Shown here piece after piece: positions 46,306-55,900 of a DNA stretch of 64,000 nucleotides; positions within the stretch are counted from its first letter, which is position 1, and each line of letters begins with the position of its first letter. The DNA comes from Sulfoacidibacillus ferrooxidans (lineage in GTDB: Bacteria > Bacillota > Bacilli > Alicyclobacillales > SLC66): positions 62,001-126,000 of the forward strand of contig NZ_JALBUF010000007.1 of assembly GCF_022606465.1 (NCBI RefSeq), given 5' to 3'. The notes below the pieces were generated by a model. The model made no database searches and was not told the origin of the DNA. It worked only from the letters and a program-made list of their open reading frames with translations. Made by a program: the position numbers and the translations under genes.

Positions 46306-46587
46306 CTAATAAATAACGCGGTAAGTAGCTACCTCTGCTTGGCCACCTTGTTCGCGGCCTCCATGTGCTGCTTGAAAATGCGGACTTTTCACCCAATCAT
46401 GAAAATGTTGTTCACTTTCCCACAAAGTTTTAACTAGATAATGGGATCCATCGTGAGCACGGAGCATGCTAAACTTCACAAATCCAGGAACCTTCTTCAT
46501 ATGTTCTGCAGCTTTGGAAAATCGCTGTTCTAACATCTGGCTTTGTTCTTCACTTTGAACCTGTAAACGATTATGTGCCTCAAACAT
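46306..46587 (-). CDS. Antibiotic-biosynthesis-monooxygenase (ABM) domain protein
   Basis: A 93-residue protein with a single ABM fold. It resembles small heme-degrading or quinol monooxygenases (HmoA/YgiN type), with the repeated pattern GFVKFSMLRAHDGSHYLVKT and HDWVKSPHFQAAHGG. His and Asn residues that could bind heme are present, but this is not decisive. GGAGGTG lies before the ATG at 46587; three codons earlier a GTG overlaps that site. Function in oxidative or iron metabolism is a guess. Confidence 0.75.
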   Translation of the reverse strand: MFEAHNRLQVQSEEQSQMLEQRFSKAAEHMKKVPGFVKFSMLRAHDGSHYLVKTLWESEQHFHDWVKSPHFQAAHGGREQGGQAEVATYRVIY

Positions 46588-46659
46588 AACAACCACCTCC
46601 AGAATCTATTGTAACGAATATCCTTCCTCTAGCCAATAAGAGCTATCTGGGTAATGTAG

Positions 46660-48447
46660 TTACATGTGCTCCGTTAACTGCATAAATTCAGTTGCATCAG
46701 TGATCGCAACCCGTGTCGCATGTTCCCAGAAATCTGCTTTTGTAAGGTCGACACCTAGATGTTTGCGCGCCAGATCTTCTACTGTCATGCGACCAGTATC
46801 TCTTAGAAGTGCTACATACTTATCTGCAAACTGAGGACCTTCTTCTTGCGCTAAAGCATAGATCCCATTGCTAAATAGATACCCAAAGGTATATGGGAAA
46901 TTGTAAAACGGCACGCCTGTACCATAAAAATGTTGTTTCGATGCCCAAAAGTGTGGATGATATTCGCCAAGTGAATGATGAAATGCATCTCGCTGTGCTT
47001 GTTCCATGATCTCACTGAGTTCACTTGCGCCTACAAGTCCCTTGCGACGCTGTTCGTAAAACCGAGTTTCAAAGAGGAAGCGTGAGCGAATATTCATAAA
47101 CATGGTTGCAGCCTGCTGTACTTTGTCTTCTAACAGAGCAAGACGTTCATGTGGATCTGTTGCATGTTTAACTGCGGCATCAGTGACAATACGTTCTGCC
47201 ATCGTCGAGGCTGTTTCAGCAACGTTCATCGCGTAGCCCTTTGCCAAGATCGGTATTCCACGCATCACAGATTGGTGATAGGCATGCCCAAGTTCATGTG
47301 CAAGAGTAGATACATTGCCAAAAGTTCCTGAGAAGGTCATGAAGATGCGTGATTGTTCGCTTACAGGAAAACTAGTACAGTATCCTCCAGTATCTTTTCC
47401 CGCACGATCTTGTGCCTCAACCCAACGATTGCGTAGTGCTTTTTGCGCGAAATCAGCCATGTCAGTGCTGAACTTACCGAATTGCTCAACAATAAACTCA
47501 GCGGCTTGTTCATATGTATATGTTTTGCTTCCTTCGCCAAGAGGTGCGGCAACGTCATGCCAGCTCAATTTTTCGACTCCAAAAAGTTTTGCTTTTCGAT
47601 GTAAATAATCAACAAAAGGTACATGGTGTTGTTCGATTACATCCCACATCACTTGTAAAGTACGCTCGGTCATTCGGTTATACTGTAAGGGTTCGTGAAG
47701 TACTGAATCCCAGCCACGATGCTTGTATAAAGCTAGTTTGTACCCCGCAATGTGATTGAGTGCACTTGCACATAAATCTTCAGATTCCGTCCATATGTCT
47801 TCCCATTTTTTAAACGTAGCACTGCGTACTGCACGATCTGGATCCATCAACTTATTGGCCGCCTGGCCCATAGAAAGCGCTACTGTGGTACCATTTACTG
47901 AAAAGGGAAGAGTCATCCTTGATACGACCGTGCGATAAAGCCGGCTCCAAGCGTGATATCCATCTACACTGAGATCTGCAATCAGTGTTTCCCGAGCTTG
48001 ATCGAGTCGATCAGAAGCACGCATGCGCCGTTCTTTTAAGTTAAAGCGCAATTCTTCAATACTTTTTTCATTAAGTAAAGTATTCCATGTATCTTCGTTC
48101 ATTTCCAATAGTTTTGCATCTAGAGCAAGATATGCGCTTGTTAATGAAGCACTAAGTTGTGTTGTGCGACCTGACAATAATTTTGCTTGTTCATCTCTTA
48201 CATTTTGACTCACTAAGCAGCCGCAAAATGCTCCAGCTTCACGCAACTTCGCAGAGACATCTTGTATTCGATATAAGAGGCTAGACCATGCCATTGCATC
48301 GGCATGTGCGTCAGTTGCTATGATATCTGCCTGTAGTTGATCAATCTCGGATTGAGTCAACTCCAAGTGTTTCATAAGAGCTACAGAGTGACTCCCACCT
48401 GCAAAAATAGATTCTAAATCCCATGTTTGATTTAAATATTCAGTCAC
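46660..48447 (-). CDS. pepF: Oligoendopeptidase F-like M3 peptidase
   Basis: A 595-residue zinc metallopeptidase of family M3B (PepF), cutting short peptides in the cytoplasm. The zinc site is TLAHELGHAYHQ (HExxH), with the third ligand Glu in the following helix (AMNVAETASTMAE). The C-terminal part has the conserved GVPFYNFPYTFGYLFSNG. The start is a GTG with GGGGGAGGA upstream. It is divergent from a second M3 enzyme at 48577, with only about 130 bases between them. Confidence 0.93.
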   Translation of the reverse strand: MTEYLNQTWDLESIFAGGSHSVALMKHLELTQSEIDQLQADIIATDAHADAMAWSSLLYRIQDVSAKLREAGAFCGCLVSQNVRDEQAKLLSGRTTQLSASLTSAYLALDAKLLEMNEDTWNTLLNEKSIEELRFNLKERRMRASDRLDQARETLIADLSVDGYHAWSRLYRTVVSRMTLPFSVNGTTVALSMGQAANKLMDPDRAVRSATFKKWEDIWTESEDLCASALNHIAGYKLALYKHRGWDSVLHEPLQYNRMTERTLQVMWDVIEQHHVPFVDYLHRKAKLFGVEKLSWHDVAAPLGEGSKTYTYEQAAEFIVEQFGKFSTDMADFAQKALRNRWVEAQDRAGKDTGGYCTSFPVSEQSRIFMTFSGTFGNVSTLAHELGHAYHQSVMRGIPILAKGYAMNVAETASTMAERIVTDAAVKHATDPHERLALLEDKVQQAATMFMNIRSRFLFETRFYEQRRKGLVGASELSEIMEQAQRDAFHHSLGEYHPHFWASKQHFYGTGVPFYNFPYTFGYLFSNGIYALAQEEGPQFADKYVALLRDTGRMTVEDLARKHLGVDLTKADFWEHATRVAITDATEFMQLTEHM

Positions 48448-48576
48448 ATTAAGTCCTCCCCCACAAAGTTTCGATCTTCGAAATCTATACTACCAGATTG
48501 AACAGAACTTGCGTACAAATTCCTACATAGTCTGGTAATATAGGTAGTACAGCTTGTCAAAGGAGTGAGATATAGA

Positions 48577-50376
48577 GTGGTCAATGAATATACACGCAAA
48601 GAAGTTCCTGTTGAGCTAACGTTTGATGTGAGTGATCTATTTTCTACAATGGAGGATTTTGAAAAAGAACTCATCGCTATAGTACCAGCTATTGAACATG
48701 TCACCGAGTATGCAGGCCACTTAGGTGAAAGTGCAGAACGATTAGCTGATTGCCTAGATGAAATGGAAGCTGTATCTATACGGATGATGCGTTTATATAC
48801 CTATGTCAGTTTACTTAGTTCAGGAGATGGAACAGACCCGATCAACCAAGCTAATATGGATCGCGTAGGATCATTATATGCGCACATGAGCACGGAACTT
48901 TCCTTTATTGAATCTGAGATTGTCGCATTGCCAGATGGAAAAATCGCTTCATACATAGCATCACATGATCGAGTAGCCAATGTACAAAAATACCTAAACG
49001 ATATTTTAGATACAAAACCACACAAATTGTTACCAGAAACGGAAGCTGTATTGGCCGCACTTGGAGAAGTATTAGAGTCTCCTGGGATGATTTATGAACG
49101 TACGAAGAGCTCCGATATGCAATTTGCACCTGTGATCGATGACCATGGGGAAGAACATCCTGTATCTTTTGCCTTATATGAAGACCACTATGAACTTTCT
49201 CCAGACCACACACTACGAAGACAGGCTTATCATTCGTTTGTTAGCACACTGAAGCAATATCAAAACGCGTTTGCTTCTACCTATGCAACCGAAGTCAAAC
49301 GACAAGTCGTGATGGCGCGTTTACGTGGATATGAGTCTGCAACCCACATGCTCTTACATTCACAGCAGGTGACAGTCGAGATGTACAATAATGTTTTAGA
49401 CATTATTCAAGAGGAACTTGCTCCACACATGAGGAAATTAACAAAGCTACGGCAACGTGTTCTTGGATTAGATGAGATGTTTGTCTGTGACTTAAAAGTA
49501 ACATTAGATGATGATTTTTTGCCGAAAACAACGTTTGAAGAGACAGAAAAGATGATTTTAGAAGGACTATCTGTACTTGGTGAAGAGTATGGACAGATGT
49601 TATCTCGGGCCTTTAAGGAACGTTGGATTGATCGCGCTAATAATATAGGGAAGGCTTCCGGTGCTTTTTGTGCAGATGTATATGGCGTTCATCCATATAT
49701 TCTTATGACATGGGTAGATAATATGCGCTCTGCATTTACTCTTGCACATGAGTTAGGTCATGCAGGCCATGGAGAATTGGCTGGACAAAAGCAGCGAATG
49801 CTAAATGTTTGGCCGTCCATGTACTTTATTGAAGCCCCGTCTACTTTAAATGAACTTTTACTAGCTTTGCATATTGTAAAAAACACAACAGACAAAAGGA
49901 TGCGGCGTTGGGTACTATTACAATCCATTGGAACGTATTATCACAACTTTGTGACCCACTTGTTAGAGGGCGAATTGCAACGGAGAGTCTATGAACTAGC
50001 TGAACAAGATGAACCGATCACGGCAGCTGTGTTGTGTGAACAAAAAGGAGAAGTGCTTTCACAATTTTGGGGAGATACTGTGACTATCGATGACGGTGCA
50101 CGACTTACGTGGATGCGTCAACCCCATTACTATGCTGGTCTATATCCGTATACATACGCAGCTGGGTTAAGTGCATCAACTGCTGTGGCGCACATGATTG
50201 AAGAGGAAGGTCAACCAGCAGTGGATCGGTGGTTGCGAGCGCTACAATCAGGAGGCACATTGCCACCACTAGAACTCTTAAAAATAGCTGGCGTAGACAT
50301 GGAGAAACCACAGGCATTGCGCCAAGCAGTTGCCTATGTAGGCAAACTAGTGGATGAATTAGAAGCTAGTTTCTAA
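48577..50376 (+). CDS. Second M3 family oligoendopeptidase
   Basis: A 599-residue zinc peptidase of the same M3B family but clearly different in sequence from the neighbour. The zinc motif is TLAHELGHAGHGEL, with the later Glu in FIEAPSTLNELLLA and the C-terminal AGLYPYTYAAGLSAS. The first in-frame codon (48565) touches the AAGGAG, so the GTG at 48577 is preferred. The two genes are divergent, so they probably arose by an old duplication or were brought together. Both seem intact. Confidence 0.92.
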   Translation: MVNEYTRKEVPVELTFDVSDLFSTMEDFEKELIAIVPAIEHVTEYAGHLGESAERLADCLDEMEAVSIRMMRLYTYVSLLSSGDGTDPINQANMDRVGSLYAHMSTELSFIESEIVALPDGKIASYIASHDRVANVQKYLNDILDTKPHKLLPETEAVLAALGEVLESPGMIYERTKSSDMQFAPVIDDHGEEHPVSFALYEDHYELSPDHTLRRQAYHSFVSTLKQYQNAFASTYATEVKRQVVMARLRGYESATHMLLHSQQVTVEMYNNVLDIIQEELAPHMRKLTKLRQRVLGLDEMFVCDLKVTLDDDFLPKTTFEETEKMILEGLSVLGEEYGQMLSRAFKERWIDRANNIGKASGAFCADVYGVHPYILMTWVDNMRSAFTLAHELGHAGHGELAGQKQRMLNVWPSMYFIEAPSTLNELLLALHIVKNTTDKRMRRWVLLQSIGTYYHNFVTHLLEGELQRRVYELAEQDEPITAAVLCEQKGEVLSQFWGDTVTIDDGARLTWMRQPHYYAGLYPYTYAAGLSASTAVAHMIEEEGQPAVDRWLRALQSGGTLPPLELLKIAGVDMEKPQALRQAVAYVGKLVDELEASF

Positions 50377-50405
50377 GTAAGACAAGTTAATCGGAGGCGT
50401 CAGTA

Positions 50406-51851
50406 GTGGCACAGACATACGATGTAATCATAGTAGGTGCAGGACCTGCAGGGCTATATGCGGCCTATGAATGTACTCGAATCGCACCACAAGCAAAAGT
50501 ATTGCTCATCGATAAAGGAGTCGAAGCAAAGTATCGGCATTGTCCGATCATGGAAGGGAAAATTGAGAAGTGCCCGCCAGCTAATAAAATTAAAACATAT
50601 GCTAGTTGTTGGCCTGCATGTGGGGTGATCAATGGAGCTGGTGGGGCCGGAAGCTTTAGTGATGGTAAATTCAATATTACATCAGAGTTTGGTGGATTCT
50701 TAACGGATTACCTGCCACCCTCTGCGGTGCTTTCACTCATTCGCTATGTGGATGAGATTAATTTATCTCACGGTGCTCCAGGTTCTATAACTGATCCTAC
50801 AACAGATGCAGTCAGTGCGATCGAACGAAGAGCCATTGGTGCTGGACTCAAGTTATTGCGCGCACAAGTGCGGCATATTGGGACAGATAAGAACCTAGAA
50901 CTGATGAACAGTATTTTTACTTACTTAGAAGAGCGGATAGACCTTCGCTTTCGAGCATTTGTCGAGGATATTCTCGTTAAAGATAACACGAGTGAAACAA
51001 ATGATGCGCATATTGCTGGTGTGCGATTGCGCGATGGAGAAGAACTGTATGCGCGCTTTGTTATTTTAGCACCAGGTCGAGATGGCGCCACATGGGCTTC
51101 AGAATTATTTCGCAATCACAAATTAAAAATGACAACCAATCAAGTCGATATTGGCGTACGCGTAGAAACGTCTAATGTCGTCATGCAAGAGATTAATGAA
51201 CATTTATATGAAGGGAAATTTATTTTCCAATCGCCGTCAACCGGTTTGCGAGTCAGGACATTTTGTAGTAATCCTTCTGGGCATGTAGTGGTGGAAAATC
51301 ACACGGGTGTCATGGCTGCAAATGGTCACGCTTATAAAGATCCTTTACTTGGAACGGATAATACCAATTTTGCTTTGCTTGTCAGCCATCGCTTTACTGA
51401 GCCATTTGATCGTCCTAATGAATTTGCAAAACAAATTTGCCGGCATGCCAATGAATTATCTAATGGATCCATTATTATTCAAAAATATGGCGATATCTTA
51501 AAAGGACGTAGAAGTACGCCACAACGAATTGCGGAAGGGTTTGTGGAACCTTCTATGAAAGAAGCTGTTCCTGGTGATTTGGGACTCGTGCTACCTTATA
51601 AGACGATGGTAGCACTACAAGAAATGATCGAGGCACTCAATGTCGTGACACCTGGAATTGCAAGTGATCATACACTCTTTTATGGTGTGGAGGCTAAATT
51701 TTATGCCTCTCGTGCAGACGTCGATAAGCGATTAGAGACAAAAATTTCAGGGCTCTTTTGTGCTGGAGATGGTCCAGGCATTTCGCGTGGTATTTCTCAG
51801 GCAGCGAGTAGTGGCGTATATGTGGCACGGGTGATTGCAGAACAACTCTAA
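50406..51851 (+). CDS. FAD-dependent dehydrogenase of the COG2509 type
   Basis: A 481-residue flavoprotein. FAD binding is shown by VIIVGAGPAGLYAAYECTR at the N-terminus, and GLFCAGDGPGISRGISQAA at the C-terminus closes the FAD site. The Cys-rich segment CPIMEGKIEKCPPANK and the nearby CWPACGVINGAGGAGSFSDG are typical of this poorly characterised group. Reaction unknown. The GTG start has CGGAGG eight bases upstream. It follows the M3 peptidase by 29 bases and may share its transcript. Confidence 0.88.
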   Translation: MAQTYDVIIVGAGPAGLYAAYECTRIAPQAKVLLIDKGVEAKYRHCPIMEGKIEKCPPANKIKTYASCWPACGVINGAGGAGSFSDGKFNITSEFGGFLTDYLPPSAVLSLIRYVDEINLSHGAPGSITDPTTDAVSAIERRAIGAGLKLLRAQVRHIGTDKNLELMNSIFTYLEERIDLRFRAFVEDILVKDNTSETNDAHIAGVRLRDGEELYARFVILAPGRDGATWASELFRNHKLKMTTNQVDIGVRVETSNVVMQEINEHLYEGKFIFQSPSTGLRVRTFCSNPSGHVVVENHTGVMAANGHAYKDPLLGTDNTNFALLVSHRFTEPFDRPNEFAKQICRHANELSNGSIIIQKYGDILKGRRSTPQRIAEGFVEPSMKEAVPGDLGLVLPYKTMVALQEMIEALNVVTPGIASDHTLFYGVEAKFYASRADVDKRLETKISGLFCAGDGPGISRGISQAASSGVYVARVIAEQL

Positions 51852-51906
51852 TACATGCGCCATGAAATGAGAGCAAGACATTATCATATAAGAGAGGCGT
51901 GGGTAC

Positions 51907-52611
51907 GTGAACGACCATCGAGCAATTCTCTTTGATCTGGATGATACGTTATTTAATTCTGCTGGGGCATTTAAAATGGGGCTATTTACCACATTGCGTG
52001 AACATCCTCTGACCACGTCATTTGATCCACAATTGATCTATGAAACACTCCAACAGCATAGATTGGCATTGTGGAAACAAGTTTTTGCAGGTGAGATTAA
52101 TTTTGTGGAGTATCGACGTCATCGAATTGGTCATACGCTACAAACATTGGGCATTGATGCAGATACGCTGGAAATTGATGATTTTAACCGTCATTTTGCG
52201 CGAAATTATGTAAATGCCATTGTACCTGATCGAGAAGTGATTGAAATTATCGAACGTTTAGCTAGCCGTTATTCATTAGGTATTATCACAAATGGACATG
52301 CTGAAATTACACACGAAAAAGTGATGCGTTTAGGTCTCTCCCCATATTTTAAGGCAGACCATATTATTTTATCTGAAGATCGAGGAATTCCAAAACCTGA
52401 TGTGAGGATTTTTGCAGAAGGATTAGCACCGCATGGTGTACGACCTGATCAAACTGTATTTGTGGGTGACTCTTTTGAATCTGATGTATTAGGAGCGATC
52501 CATGCGGGCATGAAGTCCGTATGGATCCGCTTAGATGGTGCAGTACCGTCAACAAACGACCAGCCTTTTGCAATTATATCCCATTTGCGTGAATTAGAGC
52601 CGCTCTTATAA
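51907..52611 (+). CDS. HAD family hydrolase (YjjG/PynA-like)
   Basis: A 234-residue phosphatase. The four HAD motifs are FDLDDTLFNS (nucleophile Asp), IITNGHAEITHEK, KPDVRIFAEGL (Lys) and FVGDSFESDVLGA. The cap is an alpha-helical insert between residues about 15 and 95. Relatives include pyrimidine nucleotidases that clean up unwanted dNMPs, but small sugar phosphates are also possible. The GTG start has GAGAGG upstream. It converges on the ECF genes, with four bases between the stops. Confidence 0.9.
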   Translation: MNDHRAILFDLDDTLFNSAGAFKMGLFTTLREHPLTTSFDPQLIYETLQQHRLALWKQVFAGEINFVEYRRHRIGHTLQTLGIDADTLEIDDFNRHFARNYVNAIVPDREVIEIIERLASRYSLGIITNGHAEITHEKVMRLGLSPYFKADHIILSEDRGIPKPDVRIFAEGLAPHGVRPDQTVFVGDSFESDVLGAIHAGMKSVWIRLDGAVPSTNDQPFAIISHLRELEPLL

Positions 52612-52615
52612 GAGC

Positions 52616-54313
52616 CTAGCGAGCTAATAACAGAAAAACAAACGACAATAAGCCTATACATAAAGCGATATAATCCTCACGCTTCATGTGTAGGTGAGTA
52701 CTAGAAGTACGTTCCATTCCGATACGTTGGTAGCCGCGAGATTCCATTGCGAGTACTAGATCAGATCCAAGCTGTAAAACGGAAAGAAGAAGTGGGATGA
52801 TCAACGCTACAATATCTGTGAATGTTATAGTTCCCTGTTTGGTATAGTGTTTTGCTCGCGCTCGAGTAATCTTAGAAAATCGGTTTGTTTCTCGAAAAAT
52901 GATGGGAATAAAACGAAAAATAAGCATGGTTGCCAGTGAAAATGCTTCTACTGGTACGCGCAACATTGGAAGACGAGAGAGAGGCTGCTCAAGACTTCGT
53001 TTGACTTGTAAGGGACTTGTAGTAGCTGAAAGTAACCCTCCCAAAATCATGATAAGTAGTATTTTACTGAGTGATAATAACGTGACTAATCCGTTGGAAA
53101 AATTAAATCCTACTTCTCCTACGTGAAACAAGGACGGTTGATGACCAAACTGAAGTCCGGATAATAGAAAGGAGATGCCGATTAAAAACAAAAATGGTTT
53201 GGTCACCGTGCCTATTTTTCGATAGGAAACTCGAGATATAACCACTGCACCTGTTGTGAGCAAAGCAGGGAAAATCAAACCTATCCAATCTGATTGATAA
53301 AAAATCCCGAAAGAAAACATGATATAGATCAGCCACTTAGCGCGCGGATCGAGCCGCATAGCCAAATGCTCCAACTGCTCCTCAGGTAATGCTAGAGAGC
53401 TTATCTCCTTAGAGCCACGTTGAATTTCTCCATGTAATTTTTTTTCTCCTTCTTCTATATGATGATTGTGTGCAATTCCTATAGCATTCATCAGTAACCA
53501 CGTTGCCATGTCTTTTGCTGATAAAATTTCCAATGGAACAGGTAATCCAAATTGACGTAAACTTTGAATCAGTTCGATATAATGCGGGTATCCAATGTCT
53601 GCACTCAGTAATACATCTGGATGTGCGCATAATTCAACAGGCTGCATTTGCGCGACAATATGACCATCTTGCATCACAATGACTTGATCTGCTACAGGTA
53701 AAAATGTATCCAAATCATGGGTGACGATGATAATGCCACCTGTTATGCGTTTTTTTTGTTCTAACAGGTAATTTACAATGCGCTGTGCACCATTTGAGTC
53801 TAAGCCCGATGTTGGTTCGTCAAGAAATAACCACTTAGGTTCTGTAGCAAAAGTAGAACCTAGCGCGACTCTTCGTTTTTGTCCTTCACTTAAAGTAAGT
53901 GTAGAATCGTTACGCACGGTCTGTGGTAACCCAACTTGTACTAAAGTACTGGTTATTCTTTTCTCAATCTCCTCTTTGGTAAGATGATAAACTTTGAGAG
54001 AGTATATAAATTCCGCATCAACCGTTCGCGCAAATAACTGTTGCCACGGAGATTGAAAGACATTACCAGTAGAAAGTATGATTTCTTTTGATGGACGACG
54101 TTTACCCCAAAGTGGTTGCTCGTCGTAGGTAATGAATCCAGAATCTATTTCAATTAACCCGGATATGGCATCTAAAAACGTGGATTTTCCTGCACCCGTT
54201 TTACCTATAATCAGAGTTATCTGTTGATCATTGATGGTGCAGTCTAGATGATCGAGAATCGTTTTTGAAGAATTGCGTTCGTATATGGTTAGATTTTTTA
54301 TATGGATAGGCAT
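52616..54313 (-). CDS. ECF transporter ATPase fused to EcfT membrane subunit
   Basis: A 565-residue natural fusion. Residues 1-285 are an ABC ATPase: Walker A GKTGAGKST (37-45), Q-loop GNVFQSPW, signature LSEGQ (141-145, an SEGQ variant), Walker B WLFLDEP and switch His199. Residues about 320-565 are the EcfT transmembrane subunit, starting LDPRAKWLIYIMFSFG, with the coupling motifs RAKHYTKQG and AMESRGYQRIG. It overlaps the second ATPase by 16 bases. In most bacteria EcfA and EcfT are separate proteins. With the S-subunit BioY close by, vitamin (biotin) uptake is likely, though a shared energy module for several S-subunits is possible. Confidence 0.92.
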   Translation of the reverse strand: MPIHIKNLTIYERNSSKTILDHLDCTINDQQITLIIGKTGAGKSTFLDAISGLIEIDSGFITYDEQPLWGKRRPSKEIILSTGNVFQSPWQQLFARTVDAEFIYSLKVYHLTKEEIEKRITSTLVQVGLPQTVRNDSTLTLSEGQKRRVALGSTFATEPKWLFLDEPTSGLDSNGAQRIVNYLLEQKKRITGGIIIVTHDLDTFLPVADQVIVMQDGHIVAQMQPVELCAHPDVLLSADIGYPHYIELIQSLRQFGLPVPLEILSAKDMATWLLMNAIGIAHNHHIEEGEKKLHGEIQRGSKEISSLALPEEQLEHLAMRLDPRAKWLIYIMFSFGIFYQSDWIGLIFPALLTTGAVVISRVSYRKIGTVTKPFLFLIGISFLLSGLQFGHQPSLFHVGEVGFNFSNGLVTLLSLSKILLIMILGGLLSATTSPLQVKRSLEQPLSRLPMLRVPVEAFSLATMLIFRFIPIIFRETNRFSKITRARAKHYTKQGTITFTDIVALIIPLLLSVLQLGSDLVLAMESRGYQRIGMERTSSTHLHMKREDYIALCIGLLSFVFLLLAR

Positions 54314-55128
54314 TGTTTAATAATAACTTCCTTTAACTGACTCATCAATACTGGTTGTTCTACAAGCATCATGCCTGCACGGTGGAGCTCGTTCACTACT
54401 AAAACAGGATACGGTGGAATCAATTGAAGTTTTTCACAGGGAGTCTCATCATCATCATTCAACTGATAAAAAAATGCACTCGGCGTACCATCAAATGAGA
54501 TCTTCCCTTCGTGTAGTGCAATCACACGTTGAAAATGTCCGATTTCTTCTAATAGTTGCGTCACCCATAGCACAGTACGACCTTCTTTGTGCAAAGACTG
54601 TATCACTTCAATGATTTCCATTCTAGAGCGCGGATCTAACATGGCCGTAGATTCATCAAAAATCAGTACATCTGCATCGATGGCTAGTGCAGAAGCGATA
54701 CACAAGAGCTGTTTTTGTCCACCGGATAACTTATCTACCTGAACATGCATAAAAGGAAGCAGACCTACAGCAGATAATGCTTTGCGTGCTCTGATTGGCA
54801 TATCAGCGCTTGCAATGCAATGATTTTCTAAACCAAAACAGATATCTTCATAAACAGTATCTCCGATAATTTGAGCATCTGGATTTTGCATGATGATTTG
54901 TGTGGAGTGTAACGCTTCAGGACTTTTAATCATTGTCCCACGAGAGATGGGTAATAAACCTGCTAGAACACGTGCTAGTGTGCTTTTACCACTGCCATTC
55001 TTACCAACAATCGCAACTAGCTCACCCGGTTCAATACTAAAACTGATATCGGAACAAACAAGTGCAATTCCATCATCGATCACATACGCGACAGCTACTT
55101 GATCTAAAAGAAAATGGTGAAGAATCAT
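54298..55128 (-). CDS. ECF transporter ATPase (EcfA type) with altered switch residue
   Basis: A 276-residue ATPase. Walker A GKNGSGKST (42-50), Q-loop IMQNPDAQ, signature LSGGQ (134-138) and Walker B VLIFDES (Glu159 present). At the switch-histidine position the sequence is WVTQLLEE, so Gln191 takes the place of the usual His; its partner in the fused protein keeps the His. Such mixed sites occur in some ABC pairs and would make the two ATP sites unequal. The first ATG (55134) touches the GGAAAGGA, so the ATG at 55128 is preferred. Confidence 0.9.
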   Translation of the reverse strand: MILHHFLLDQVAVAYVIDDGIALVCSDISFSIEPGELVAIVGKNGSGKSTLARVLAGLLPISRGTMIKSPEALHSTQIIMQNPDAQIIGDTVYEDICFGLENHCIASADMPIRARKALSAVGLLPFMHVQVDKLSGGQKQLLCIASALAIDADVLIFDESTAMLDPRSRMEIIEVIQSLHKEGRTVLWVTQLLEEIGHFQRVIALHEGKISFDGTPSAFFYQLNDDDETPCEKLQLIPPYPVLVVNELHRAGMMLVEQPVLMSQLKEVIIKQCLSI

Positions 55129-55223
55129 AAGCATTCCTTTCCAGACGATGTATAGTCATGCTAGAATAAATCAATCATTTATGATGGTAACATATCATTT
55201 AATATTTGGGGGAGATCATATAA

Positions 55224-55835
55224 ATGAATGGCAGATTTACTGTTCGTGGTGTCGTCTTTAGCGCCATCTTTGCTGCAATCGCTGTCGTACTAAGTTTCTT
55301 ACAGATTAATCTCGGCTTTTCACCCGTTCCGATCACTCTGGGTAATATGGGTATTATGCTCATGGGTGCATTTTTAGGTGGCGGTTACGGTTTCCTTAGT
55401 GCACTATTACTAGTTGTATTAGGTGGCTTAGGATTGCCGTTATTTGATGGGCAGGGTGGTCTAGGTGTTCTTTTAGGACCATCCGGTGGATATGTGTGGA
55501 TGTATCCACTCGATGCTTTATTTGTGGGTCTGCTGGTTACACGTATTAAAGGAAATGGATGGATGGCTTTTATCAAGATTTTTTTATCAATTGAAATTTT
55601 TGGATCCCTTCTGTGTTATGTCACTGGTGTACCATGGTTGGGTCATGTATTACATGTTTCTTTGAGTAAAGCAATGTTGCTCGGGTTTTGGCCATACTTA
55701 CCAGGAGATGCATTAAAAGCACTCGCGACGACAGCCATTATCTTACCGGTTAGACGCATATATCCTGCTTGGAAACTTACTGGATCACGCCAATCGCAAG
55801 TTGCAATGCTCAATGAAGACACAATGATCTCATAA
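55224..55835 (+). CDS. bioY: BioY family biotin-binding S-subunit
   Basis: A 203-residue protein with about six transmembrane helices of the BioY family. It would capture biotin for ECF-type uptake driven by the divergently encoded ATPase/EcfT module. Typical parts are FAAIAVVLSFLQINLGFSPV near the start, LGGLGLPLFDGQGG, GPSGGYVWMYPLDA and CYVTGVPWLGHV. GGGGGAG precedes the ATG. The 95 bases between the divergent genes were scanned for a BirA-type operator and none was evident, so biotin control is unproven. Confidence 0.9.
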   Translation: MNGRFTVRGVVFSAIFAAIAVVLSFLQINLGFSPVPITLGNMGIMLMGAFLGGGYGFLSALLLVVLGGLGLPLFDGQGGLGVLLGPSGGYVWMYPLDALFVGLLVTRIKGNGWMAFIKIFLSIEIFGSLLCYVTGVPWLGHVLHVSLSKAMLLGFWPYLPGDALKALATTAIILPVRRIYPAWKLTGSRQSQVAMLNEDTMIS

Positions 55836-55900
55836 CAATGATTCAATATTAGAGAATGATCGCTTGCAAGACATGTCACGTACAGGAGGAGAATGTTAAA

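Noticed and set aside
55129-55223. BirA-type operator before bioY
   Set aside because: No pair of inverted half-sites at the right spacing was found.
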